From positions 5,270,001 to 5,334,000 of the forward strand of contig OY755174.1 of the NCBI GenBank assembly GCA_963576735.1: a stretch of 64,000 nt of DNA. The letters run 5' to 3'. Position numbers and translations under genes: made by a program. The DNA is from Bedellia somnulentella (Eukaryota; Arthropoda; Insecta; Lepidoptera; Bedelliidae). This document shows positions 12,813 to 25,200 of the stretch, in pieces. The notes beneath the pieces are model-generated. The model worked only from the letters and a program-made list of their open reading frames with translations. It did no database searches and was not told the DNA's origin. Within the stretch, counting starts at the first letter, position 1, and each line of letters starts with the position of its first letter.

Positions 12813-13059
12813 TACATATACATATACGTAAGGCTATAAATCCCTAGAAGGGGTAGCCAGAGCCAAGGAATTAAAAATTCCTCAGCCACTTTTGTAAATT
12901 TTAGTGGGGAAAAGATGGTAAAATGAAGGTTATTTGTGATGGGTCTCCAACCGCATCGCCAAAAAATTCCTTAAAGGCCCCAATACCGTTAGTCGCCTCT
13001 TACGTACTTTCACCGGAAGAAATGGGGTAGTGCTATTCTAAGCCGACACTACAGAACTT
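12813..13059 (-). mobile_element. SINE (family 2), full length, with TSD
   Basis: A minus-orientation copy (CCTAGAAGGGGTAGCCAGAG, then GGAAGAAATGGGGTAGTGC). An 11-bp duplication TATTTTTTAGT (12802-12812, 13060-13070) flanks it. Confidence 0.85.
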
Positions 13060-13381
13060 TATTTTTTAGTCAAACTATATTTATTTGGTGACGATTACGA
13101 TAACGATTTCTTTCTGGATTTCTGTTGACTAAAATCTTCTAATCGATATAATGGCGTAGTTATGCCTTGTAAATACCTTCTGATAAGATCACTAATTGTA
13201 ATGTGCCCGACAAAAATGTTTTGAGAATAAATGTGTGAGAGTAATTGTCGGTCCTTCGGGGCCCCCCTGGGATTGGGGCCCTGGGCCAGTGCCCCGTGTG
13301 CCCTTATGGTAAAGACGGTAATGCTTACAATGTGTCTTTTCTAATATATTATATATAATTTATTTATCAAGCTTAATAACG

Positions 13382-13921
13382 GTGAGGGAAACTTAGATAA
13401 AAACAATAAGAAGAAGATGCGGCAACCTCTGCCCGCGCGCGGTCCTACTAAACTGAGTACAATGTACTTGGTTTGCTTCAGTCGAGTTTAGTCCGCTACG
13501 ATACTTCGACTCGACGAGCTGACATAATCTTTGACATCGAAATTAAAATTTTCATACAATTCGCGCTTAAAATGCCTGGCTGTGCCTTTATTCAGTGCAC
13601 AAATCATTCAAGGCGTAAAAACAAATCACAGGGAATCACGTTTCATGCCTAAGTACACCAAAAATATATTTACAAGCTAAATATTATTAATTTCGGCCAT
13701 TTTATCCTTGAAATCTGACATGTTTAAGTGACAGAGACAGACTATACGAAACCTGTGAGTGAGTGACACGATACGATATATACCTGCGTGTGTGTTCGTA
13801 TCAGTTCGTATGGATGTAGTGCGGTGTGGTGATAAACCGATAAGGCCCATATTTAGTTGACAATTTGTACGCTCACGCCGCATCTTCTTCTTTTATTTTT
13901 ATCTAAGGAGGGAAAACATCA
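13382..13921. mobile_element. ~540-bp inverted-repeat-bounded segment carrying the THAP remnant
   Basis: GTGAGGGAAACTTAGATAAA and AAGAAGAAGATGCGGC on the left (13382-13424) mirror GCCGCATCTTCTTCTTTTAT and TATCTAAGGAGGGAAAACAT on the right (13878-13921). The interior includes a GC-rich patch and the broken THAP start. It is probably a deleted DNA transposon; target duplications were not found. Confidence 0.45.
13572..13652 (+). pseudogene. N-terminus of a THAP zinc-finger protein, broken
   Basis: The frame reads MPGCAFIQCTNHSRRKNKSQ then GITFHA and a stop. This is the start of a THAP domain (C-x4-C, then H after a GxxFH motif). In another frame right after it PKYT follows, as in the usual FPK continuation, so a small deletion has broken the frame. 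The rest of the domain is not recognisable. THAP domains occur in P-element-type transposases as well as host proteins; the inverted repeats around it favour a transposon. Confidence 0.55.
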
Positions 13922-13999
13922 TTGCGGTTGCCAACATACTCGATGCTTAGTCATTTATCCGCTTTAAATCCGAAAAAAGAGTAACGATAGTTTTATAAT

Positions 14000-14115
14000 C
14001 AGAAATTCCTCAGAAACTATTCAAAGTTGAATGGGGTAAATATGGTAAAATAAAGGATAGCCGGTGATGAGTTTACTTCCAACCACATCTCCCATAAATC
14101 ACATAAAAGGCGTGC
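14000..14115 (-). repeat. SINE (family 2) fragment
   Basis: AGAAATTCCTCAGAAACTAT, ATGGGGTAAATATGGTAAAA and CCAACCACATCTCCCATAAA match the middle of the family in reverse. Confidence 0.55.
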
Positions 14116-14804
14116 GTTAAGGTGGCGTACCATGAAGCTGTATCGAGCTGGTTACTATGTCAAAAAACTCTGCCTAAATAGTGCCTAATTAGTGTAAAAC
14201 TAAAAAAAATAGTGCCTCTTTAGTTTAGGAAATAAACACCATTGTCACTGTGTACACTGGCGTAACGTCAAGCTAGCGTACACATCGCCTTACTCGAAAA
14301 CGGCTAATTGTAAAGCAACAGAGATTACTCGAAAAAACTCTTCCTAAATACTTCTCCCGTTATGCAAAATTTCATAACGATTGATCTTGCAGGAACAGAG
14401 ATATTGAACAAGACTTTTCAATGGGACCTTTTCTTTTAATAAACTCTATATGTATAAATAGTGCGTGAAATTCTGCCTCTCGTAGTGTAAAAACTTTATG
14501 CAAATACGCAGTGGATTTAGTGCTATACTGAGACGATACTAAAACGACACTGAAAACCAGCGTGTTTCAGAACAGTTTGTGTCCCGTTCCAGGCACACAT
14601 GCATTGAAAAATAATAGTGACATTTTTCTAAAGGCCAAAAGTTTGCTGACTGAAGGTTTCTTTGCAGATTGATTGTGGATGAAGTAAGAATGTTAAAACA
14701 TATTATTTTGCTTTGGTGTATTAAAACAATATATATCTTAAGGTTAATACCAATTTATAGTTCATCAGACGTAAATTTGTTAAATACCCCGCTTGTAGGA
14801 GATT

Positions 14805-14925
14805 AGTTATAAAACTTCATATTCTCCACTCAACTTTCAAAAGCGGCTAAGGAATTTCTTATACCGAAACTCAGGCTACCCCTTCTAGGGATTTATAGCT
14901 GTGAGTATATGTACGTATAAATTAA
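14805..14925 (+). repeat. SINE (family 2), 3' part only
   Basis: TCCACTCAACTTTCAAAAGCG, then CTACCCCTTCTAGGGATTTA and GTGAGTATATGTACG. The 5' half is absent. Confidence 0.6.
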
Positions 14926-14934
14926 TAAACTCGA

Positions 14935-15190
14935 ATGTACCAGTCATGCTGTGTAATGCCTTAGAATTTCACCTCCCCTTCCTACCCAAGGGTGCCAAGG
15001 CGACTAAGGGTATGGCACTTTCTTTAAGTGATTTTTGGGCGGCACGGTTGGAGACTATCACCAACGATTCTTTATTTCTATCATCTTCTCCCCCCCTATC
15101 AACTTCCAAATGTGGCTAAGGAGTTTCTAGCTCTGCAGCTCTAGCTACCCCGTTTTGGGATTTATTGCCATTAGTATATGTATGTGTGTA
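14935..15190 (+). mobile_element. SINE (family 2), diverged
   Basis: CTGTGTAATGCCTTAGAATT, then GGCGACTAAGGGTATGGC, CGGTTGGAGACTATCACC and GTGAGTATATG-type tail sequence. It lies at the far 3' boundary of the LpR gene. Confidence 0.7.
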
Positions 15191-15254
15191 GATGGACTGC
15201 ACCAGCTTTTAATTGAGAGATAACATATAAGAAAAGGATAAAATCAAAGAAAAT

Positions 15255-16163
15255 TTCAACACATTTTACATATAATATTTATTTACTGACAATATTTACA
15301 TTGAGTTCTTGGTGACCACACTTATTGAGCTAGGCATATTGTATGAACTGTGCAATTGTAATTGAATTACATCACCTCAAGGTACAAGTATAAGCAAATT
15401 TGGCAGGATTTTGCATGACAAAGTCACTTTCCAATTTATAATACTAACAAAAAAACATGATATAAATTTTCGTTCCTCCAATAGAAGATTTAACAATGAA
15501 TATAGACAGAATAAGAATCCACAATTCAAGATTAATTTATGTTAATAATATAAAATCCAAATACTTTTTTAAAAATCATTTGAATACATCATTTGCGATT
15601 GGCACAAAAATCAGCCTAATTTATATTCAACCTTATCATCTAAATATTCTAAATAAATATTTCATTAATGATGAAACTATTTACACAATATTTCCTAGCG
15701 TGGTCTTCAATTCAAATAAACAGATTTCATTTAATATAATTTAATAAGTAAATTTGAGCTAATGGAATTTGCACTTGAACATATAAAAACAGCGTGCTTA
15801 CAAGTAAATGAATCCAAATCGTTGATAGTATACAAAACTCATTAAATAATGCACCAGGCAATAATTATCTAAAAAATCTCTAATTCTAGTCACAGAAGGT
15901 AAAACCAACATATTGTAGCAAACGCAATTTATTCGAAGTACACTAGTACGATGATATCGAACAAATCGCCTAAGAGGCTTTGGCGCACAGAACGTTGGTT
16001 CTACAAAGCCGGACACATTTCACCAGCACTACACTATTCACTACAACGTCGTCAAAACGTCCTTTGTTCGTTCACTGGTTACAACTACGCTTAAGTATCA
16101 CATGTCCTTCTTTTCCGTTTTATGTTTAGCGACAAACTTGTGTATTTACTGCCGACACTCGCA
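15255..16163 (-). other. LpR: Probable LpR 3' UTR
   Basis: This AT-rich stretch follows the stop codon and contains no convincing coding sequence. The first plausible AATAAA on the minus strand is at 15278-15283, which would give a 3' UTR of about 0.9 kb. Nothing repetitive is obvious within it, unlike the flanks. The exact cleavage site is a guess. Confidence 0.45.
15278..15283 (-). terminator. Candidate LpR polyadenylation signal AATAAA
   Basis: This is an AATAAA hexamer on the minus strand about 880 bases after the stop codon. It lies just before the SINE and repeat sequence that begins below 15190. Support is only motif and position. Confidence 0.4.
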
Positions 16164-16208
16164 TTATACGAACTCATTTGTCCCGGGGGTGGTGAGTGGT
16201 TCTTGGGC
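16164..16208 (-). CDS. LpR: LpR exon 16: C-terminal [14 protein letters not shown] and stop
   Basis: This coding exon has only 15 codons including the stop, and was found by looking for the conserved insect LpR tail after YPSTVGEE. The acceptor is CTCCGCAG, the phase is 0, and the exon reads [14 protein letters not shown] followed by TAA. The match of frame, acceptor and the family-like ending makes it the most likely principal C-terminus. Confidence 0.88.
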   Translation of the reverse strand, partial: AQEPLTTPGTNEFV

Positions 16209-19200
16209 CTGCGGAGAAAAACAATTATTAATATAACAGCAGTCGTTTTATTAACTTCGCTACATGTGAAGGATAGTGGACTAATGACAAGTCGAAAAGT
16301 AGTATTTTATTATATCAACCCGGCAATATAGTTTTTTGATTCCAGTCTCATTCTGATCATTTTAGTTCACTGAGACGCATACGAGTAAATTCACATAGAT
16401 GTTTGGCTAGATATTTGTAATTTAAGGTTCTTACTCGAATTCAGCTTATCAATCGAAACCATACAGTTGTTCTGAATCCACAACAAAAATACTGAATAGG
16501 CTTCAATTGCCACTTTAGATATTTGAAGTAAGTACTGAGCTTAAATAAGAATTAAGGTTATGATTATGCGTTCTATACTAATTAATTCTACAATGTTTTA
16601 TTTACTCAGTGCACAGCCCAAGCAACTAGACAAATCAAAGTCACCATTTTTAAAAACTTTGCTGTTTTAAGACATAAATTGTTCCAGTACTTAATAGCTA
16701 AAAATATAATATTATAACTCTAATAAACTTACCAAAGTGGCCCAAAAATGTGTAGCATGAAACAAATGTTGAGCAGTAATTACGCTATAATGGATACTTA
16801 GCCAGCAAATTTAGTAGTACATTTATTATCATTTAGAAATATGTACAGCATTTTATATTAGACATTCAATATTGGCAACTATGTTTTAATACTGATTCGG
16901 TAAAAATGTTTTGGCACCACATTTGCCACAAGTCTAAATACAATTACATTACACCTACTAATAATGAAAATTGTTCAATAAAATTACACTAAGATTTATC
17001 GAATTCAAATATCGGCTGCAAGACAGACTTACTTGACACTTACATTACCTAACATTTACATCGATAGTTTGGGCCATTTGAAACTGAGGGGTTATTATAT
17101 CATTGTAGTTGTACATCAAAGTATATGTTTACAAAATAAATTACATTAAGTCTTTATCAAAGTAGATCGCCTCGGTTGTTAAGAAAAGATGGCGTTAGAA
17201 AGTTAGTTTTACAGCCTAATTTATCTGAGACTGTTCTGTATGTTGAGTGTGCATTCCATAGCGGTGAGGGCTCTTACCTCTTCTCCCACAGTACTGGGGT
17301 ACAGTTTGCTTCCGGGCGCATATCCATTCTTTTCTAATGCAAATTGTTCTTCCGTGGTTTTCCTGTACACTGGATTGTCGAAGTTCATAGAAGTTACGTT
17401 GCGGTGTACGTAATGGCGGTACATTACAACGGCAATCTGAAACAGTGATAAAATAACCGTTAAAATTTGCGTCACATATGCACAAATTTCGTGTTAACGG
17501 AACGTGTTTGGTTTTTACCAACATATTTTCAATTGGAATCCCGTATAGTGACTTTATCAGAAATGCAACATCTCGTGCCATAAATTGTAAAAGGCGCAAC
17601 GAAACAGGAGGGACGGGGGTCTAACATTAAAGTTACGGTAATGTGGATAACAATCATGATCATTTTCTGTGTGTAAATACATTCGCAAATACCTATGCAA
17701 CAAACGGTATAGGAAAATTTTCCACTGATCCATTACAAATGCTATAAAAAAGTTATACAACATTAATAAAAACGTTCGTTATCAATTGTTTTATTTATGA
17801 CGTAAATTAAATAACTACGTAATTGTTACAATTCTTTTCATTTCATACAAAAAAACAGCTCAACCTTTAATTACCCTTTTACCAAATAACCTAATATATA
17901 CGCAATACTTTATCTCACACTTTACTGTCTCTGACGTCACGACCCATGGGTCATCGAGTGATTGTTGATGTTACAAATGTACCGCAAACCATTGAAATAC
18001 TTTAGGAAATTCCCCTTAGGGCTTAAGAAAACCGCAGCCATATAAAACGGGGCATTGACGTCATTCGCAATCACAACCCGTTCTCGACAACAAGCCCCCA
18101 CAAGTCTCACAACAAGAATTATAATCATTAACCCGATGAATTGGCTTTATGAGAACAACGAATCGGCTGCGAAATTGATGTTCAATGACACGAAACAAGA
18201 GCAAATAGGCTGTTAATAAATAGCAGAGGTCTTTAATAGCAGACGAAGTTACCAGAACTCGCCAATCAACCAACATTTAAAGATTAATCTAGATTGTTTA
18301 TTATAGACTCGACAGTTTCGTAAAAATAATAATTATATGCGATATATGATGTGACGAACAACATAGTTTATTTCACAGATTGCTGGCTGTTGAAATGAGA
18401 CAGGTAATTAAATTGAACCTACATATTGTACGTTTCCATAGACTATTGTTCACGTATACTTAAAGTAAAATAGATAAACATCATGTTATGTTGCATAACA
18501 AAGAATTGTTCTATAAAGTATAAAAATAAACATCTATCATAAATCATAAAAGATCACGTGTAGAGACTAGAACTACATAATAAGGCCTATTTCTGGTATC
18601 TACGAGGAAGCTAACCGTCTTTCATTTGGAAATTAAAACATTTAAATCTTTAGTTTCAAGATAAATTATTGTCCTTAAATACCTCTACTTAACGAGCGAT
18701 AGATTTATGTGTATCTATGCAGGTTTAATCTTATTAATAACATGTTTTAGCCCATATCTGTTATTTTCTATTTTTGAAACAAGTGTTATGAATCTTTTGT
18801 GGTATCATTGTTTTATACAAATAGCATTATGAAAAACATTATTATCTGAAAAGGGGAAAAGTCCAGTACGAGATATAAACTAAAATCTGAAACGCCTTAA
18901 TATTATGCGTCAAATAAACAAAAAAAAAATTTTTTTTTATTCGCTGCACGATGACAATAACATAGATAAATCAACTCTAACTACCAAATTAAGTAAAAAC
19001 GTAGAAATACGTGTAATTTCATTAAAATACGAATACACACACACGGCGATAGGCCTGCCCCCTATCACGTGAGTACACTGTCCATGCAAAACGTGGGTAC
19101 TCTGGACACCAGGTGACAAAGTCACGTGATGTTCAGAAGTATTAGTACCTCTGCCAACCCCTTCGGGGATATTCGGCGTGAACGTTTATGTTATGTTATG

Positions 19201-22200
19201 TTCATTAAAATATTTTCAATTTGCTCTATCTACAAAATTAACTACAAACGTGGAAATACGTGTGAATGATAACGCAAATCGTACAAAACGTTTAATTATG
19301 TATTCAGAAAGTATCCACGTCCTCATTAAACCGATTCCATTACAACACCGAGGAGTTTGCGAGGAGTTGCACGGCGCATGTGACCTTCGACAAGTTAAAA
19401 GTAAAACTCACGATGCTTACTGAATAATTTGTTGATTAATTATTATTGGTTTTACTAGATTTACTATACTTTTGCCGTGTAGTGCCGGCTTGGTACTCAC
19501 TACCCCTTTCTACACTCGGGTGTCGCAAGAGGCGACTGATGGTATGGGTTTTTTTAAGTTGTTTTTGGCAGTGCGGTTGGAAACCCATTACTAATGATAC
19601 ATACATACATATCAACTTCCAAATGTGTCTGAGGAGTATCTAGATCTGAAGTTCTGGCTACCCCATTCTTGGATTTATGGCCGTGAGTATATGTATATAT
19701 GTATCTATACTTTTCATCGACAAAATTTATGTTATGAGTGTACTGAAATGTAATTATTGGTTGTCGACCACAGAGGACACATTAAATCAAAAAGAGAATG
19801 TACGCAAAAAGACAGGAGTCTGAAATACAAATAAAAAAGGGCATATCTGAAATTATTGATAAATGTAAAAAAAAAATGAAATTTGTCAGGATTTGTCTTG
19901 AAATTTGTCAGGATCTTACTAAGTTGCGATCGAGAGTATAATAGATAAGTAAAGATTCAAGACATATTACTTCGACATGCGAGTCATGTAATTTTCTCAA
20001 CTAGTTATATATCCGCAATTTACATTTTAAAATGACTGCAATACCTTATAAAACGAAAAAATACGTAATTCTTTTTGCTCTGTTAATCTTTCCATCAGGC
20101 TTGATTTTAATTTTACTTTTTATTATACGAAAGGCAGCGCAGAAATGAATGTTGGTTCGACGGCCAACACTGCATTGTTTTGGTTACGAATTCCTCACGC
20201 TCGGCCTGCGTACGGTTCTGAGAATTCTACCACACACATGATTTTATAGTCTATAGTTCTTTTATCACCGCGGAATTAAAAGTTTCTGGTTTCAGGATTT
20301 GTGGTTGATGTCGCCCAGTGATAGAAATAAGACCATAATTTCAGTAAGGTTGGATAACAACCACACCACAACAGATACAAAAGTATTTTTTCTGGTCTAT
20401 TTTAGGCCAAATACAAATGTCATTTGATTAGAAAAACGTTAATCTGTCTTGAACTGATCAAGATATTACATGTAAACTGTTGATACCCTCATAATGTGCA
20501 AGTACCGTAGCAAATATTATATTTAAGATGTGAATTCCTTACTTGCTTAAAGGTAGGAATCTTTTCTTTTTAGGTACTCAGTTCCATTTAAGGATGTTCA
20601 AAATGTTATACATGATATACCGGTTTGACCAATAAAGCATTTATTAAGGTGTTGTTTAAAAATTATCGTACATAACGGTTCATGGTGCCAAAAATAGCTC
20701 AGACGCCAAATAAACGAGCAGAACTGGTTAGAATTGAAATTTAATTAATCAAACTTGTGTGCCGTAAGGTCGTCATGTTTGAACAATATGTAACTGACTA
20801 AAGTCTTCCATATTTTATTACGAGTGACGTGACCTTCCGTGATAACAAACAGGACATCTTTTTTACATATACTCACGGCTATACATTTCTCAAAGGAATA
20901 GCCATAGTGTTAGAGTGAGTGGGAAAAAAGATTGTAAAAGAAAGGCTGTATGGGTTTCTAGCCAAATCGCTCTACAATCATATAGAAAGCCCCAAAACCC
21001 TAGTCGCGAGACTCGCGAGAAGCAATTGGAAGGTCTTTGTGTAAGCCGACACTATAATTTAAACTAAACTAAAATTTATAAATTCTTATTGCACATCAAA
21101 AATATACATTTAACTGTAATTATGTTCTTCACGAATCTATCTCTTTTAGAAAACCTTCAATCATTAGCCAGTAAATAAAGTACTTTTAGCAACATCTTAG
21201 AAAAATGTGACGACAATCTTACGTTACATTACACAACGTGTTGTACGATTTTAGCGTACGTAAATATTTGGCAACAGTCATCAATTAAAAGGTGGCCGGA
21301 TCATTGAACAACTATTTATAGATAACTAGTATTTGTAGTTAAAGAAATATGCGAGTTCTATCTTCACATACTCAAGACTGTACGAAAGACCGAGAATAAA
21401 TCCGTGATAGCTCAGTTCAGTTAATAGAACTGCTTATCACACAGAGAGGCGCGAGTTCAAGTCCCGAGTCGAGCTTACATCGTGTCTTTTATAAAGTTAT
21501 AAATATGTGGCTAAATACCATAGTTGTTAACGGTGGGGGAAAACGTCGTGAGGGAACCCACATATCTAAGATGAGTATGATAGATCACGTTTATTCAATT
21601 TCCAAGCAAAACGTGAGACATATGTTCAAAAGTATTATTACCCCTGCCACGCCTTTGGGGATATATACGGCGTGAACGTTTGACTTGAGAACAAAATATC
21701 TCCTTGACCCACATTATATGACTAATTAGTGCCGACGACCTAGTACCCGGCTAAGACTATTGAAATATCCCACGAGTGGGTAGAACAATGCAAAAATGAA
21801 AATCAATAGTGTAAGCTACTTACTAAAAAGTTATTCGAACAGGCGAATAATGTAGACAAATTATAATTTGATAGACTACTCCCTGCCTACACTTAAATGA
21901 GAACTAATTCCAAGACAGTTTTCTTTGCGAATCTTTTGGAACATCAGTACTGAGCTGTTTAGCTTAACCGTTATATTAAATACTAATATAATAATTCTGA
22001 AGTGTTAGTTTCCTTGAACGCAGGAAGGCTAAACTACACATATAAATATACTAGCTGACCCCACAGACTTCGTACTGTCAAAAGTGTAGACTTTCACGTC
22101 GTCAATCTGAAATATTTAACTGACCGTTAAGGGTCTCTGTCATGCGATGAGAAAAAGGTCTTTTTCAAAGTGTCCTCACATTTTTTTCACTTTATAAATT

Positions 22201-25200
22201 TTAAGTTTATAAGTGTAGTAGTTTTGGCTGAGCATTGATTCTTAGTCAGTTAGTCAGTTTGGCCATTGTTTAAGAACATTTATTGATCTCTTAATTTTTC
22301 TGGGATAATAAGTGTCTTATTGTGTTAATTGGGATCATTATCTGGCTTTCTGTAACTTTTATTTTAAACACGTTCTATGAATTAGTCATTATTTAGCTAC
22401 AAACACACAAACATCCAAATATCTAAACTTTCACATTTATAATATTAATAGGATAAGGCTTAAACATAAGCTTCTTGCGCAGCCGCAGGTGACCTCGCTC
22501 GCCGGCCAGCAGCGCAGCGTCTTGTCTTGCGCTTCATACACGCGTGTAAATTTTGTTACGGAGTAATTTTGAAATTGTATTATCTTCTAAGATGTTTATT
22601 TAAATTAAGTGATGTCAAGGACAATTTTGTTCTCAGTTAAATACTCTTAATCAACAACATATTTATTTGGATAAGGATTCATATTATGTTGATAAAACAT
22701 TATGGCAATAATGCATTAAATTCGACCAAATTTGTTTACCATAAAAATGGTTATAGTAAGTGAATCTTAAAAGTTAGACATATACTGTCGCGGTATTTTT
22801 TTTAGATCATTTAAAGAGAAACAATTCTTTAATACATTTTTTTGGGTAACTTAAACCGTTTACGCAGCGCACACAACGGAAGCCTTAAAGTATAAATAAT
22901 TATCCCCGTTTTTGCAACATTATTCGCCGATAGTTTGCTCCTGTTGGTAGCGGCGTGATGATATATAGCCTAAAACCTTCCTCAATAAAAGGACTATTCA
23001 ACACAAAAATAATTTTTCAATTTGATTGAGTAGTTCTTGAGATCCTAGCGTTCAAACAAACAAACTCTTCAGCTTTATAATATTAGTATAGATAAATTGA
23101 ATGAAACGTGTGAAACCGGGGCGGAACGGTAGTCGAAGATTAAATAAAAACAAGGCTATAAGGTGCCCTAAAATTCTTTCTTACTGTCTTAGGGAATTGT
23201 TTGCTATATGAATTTTAACCATATGTATGCAAAATTTAAAACGATATTTAAGTCTACCCACAAGCCAGAACATGATGGAAAAACCCATTGGAAAAATGTG
23301 TTAACAATGATACTAATCATTTCAAAGCCGATAATTAGACATTTTCGTTGATGCATCAGTTTTACAAATAGACAGAGTGATGACGTACCTTAAATAAAAA
23401 TTCATTGGTCTAATGTCAATAACCAATTATTAGAGGTTGAGGACGAGATGATTTGAATGAGGAATTTCGCGACACAACTAGTATAAAGTGATATACGCCC
23501 GATTTCTGAATTGAGTATTCCAGCTGAGAACAACTTAAGTATCATTCTGTCTCATTCAGTTGTTAAGATTTCAATGCGACAGAATGATACTTAAGTTGTT
23601 CTCAGCTGGAATACTCAATTCAGAAATCGGGCGATAGTACATTGAATTCGTTGAGAATATAGCCACGAGCAAATATATGAGCAAACTAAAGATACCCAAT
23701 ACAATCAATATAGTCATATCATGCCATATTATACAATATGATGTTCAGATTAATGTAATGGCTATCAAATTGATAAAATAAAAATTAAATCATTCATTAA
23801 TCAAATTTAACCGTTCATATTAAGCAAAACAAAGCTTACTTGTTCTTATTAAAACAGACCTTGTTTCAATGTTGTATCATCGTAATAATAAATTTATAAA
23901 ATACATGAAGTTAAATGTACTCTATGCATAGATAATATGATAAACCAATTAATTTACGGCTACGAATCCTGAAAAGGGATCGGCAGAGGAAGAATTAGAG
24001 ATTTTTAAAAAACGCTAATAAAGGATAGTCGCTAAAGGGCGTCTTAATTCACTGCTTAGAACAATAACCCATCTCTTCAAGTGGATATCTTACGAGGAGA
24101 TAAAATTATCTTGTAATTAATCGTGATGTGCAATATAGAGTTCTACTTTATTTGTGATATCTTCAAATTAATACGTGAAACAAAATTTTTATGTCCCTTA
24201 TATGTATATTTATAGCACGCATATACGAATAACATATATATTTATAGGTTATACACAGAAGAACGAGACTATGTTTTGCTTACGTTAGCTCAGAAATACA
24301 TCAAATGTTACATATTTAATTTTTCACTCTTTTGATTGAGTAAAAATGGATTTGCATTATTTTCTAACTGTCTTACTGAATGTCAACTCTAACCCTAGAA
24401 CTTTAGACGCCAAACAATGATATCACTGCCACTGGGAATGATCCTGCCTATTCGTCATTTCTCGCTCATTGCCAATCTATGTACCTATTGAATAACGTTC
24501 AATTTTGTTATTTAAATCAATGGTGACCGAATTTTAACCACTAGCAACGTGCTTTTGAGTTGCGCTCCGTTAGGCTTTAGTTTTAATTTTAAGTGACGAG
24601 ACAATTAGCTTATTTTATTATATTAGTTGAGTTTAGATTTAAGTGACTTTTATATTATATAATTTATATTTCTATTAGTAAGTCAAGTTGATATGACATT
24701 GTATTATTTTGTAAATAAATGACTTTATACATAAAACAATAATTAATAAATAACTTATCACCTACCCCACCTAAAACAATAATTAATAAATAACTTATCA
24801 CCTAGTTACTAGTAAAATGATAACTTACCAAGCCCACCAAGATGATAACTCCAGAAATGACGGCTACCACTATGCTAGCCACCACACCGGCATCACGACC
24901 GCTGTTTGAGATTCCTGTACCAGTCTTCGGTGCTTCTGGGACACCTGTGAGGAAATCAAAGGGGTTTAAGGGGATGTTCGGAGATTTGAGAGTGGATTGT
25001 TTGACGGCTGCCCTAGGTATCGAAATGTTTTCGAAATTATTGCGTTGTTATAGGGAAAAAACTAGTGCAATATTATAACAGCTGCTCATAAAAATATATA
25101 TAAAAAATATACGCTTTCTCAAACAAATAAGATCTCAAAACTAATGTATTCGCAAATTATTTATTGTAATTTTCAAGGTGGTGTGACACCCAGAACAGCC

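Noticed and set aside
17219..17277. Taking the read-through VRALTAMEC tail as the main C-terminus
   Set aside because: A strong donor precedes it and exon 16 supplies an in-phase family-like ending, so it is kept only as a possible variant.
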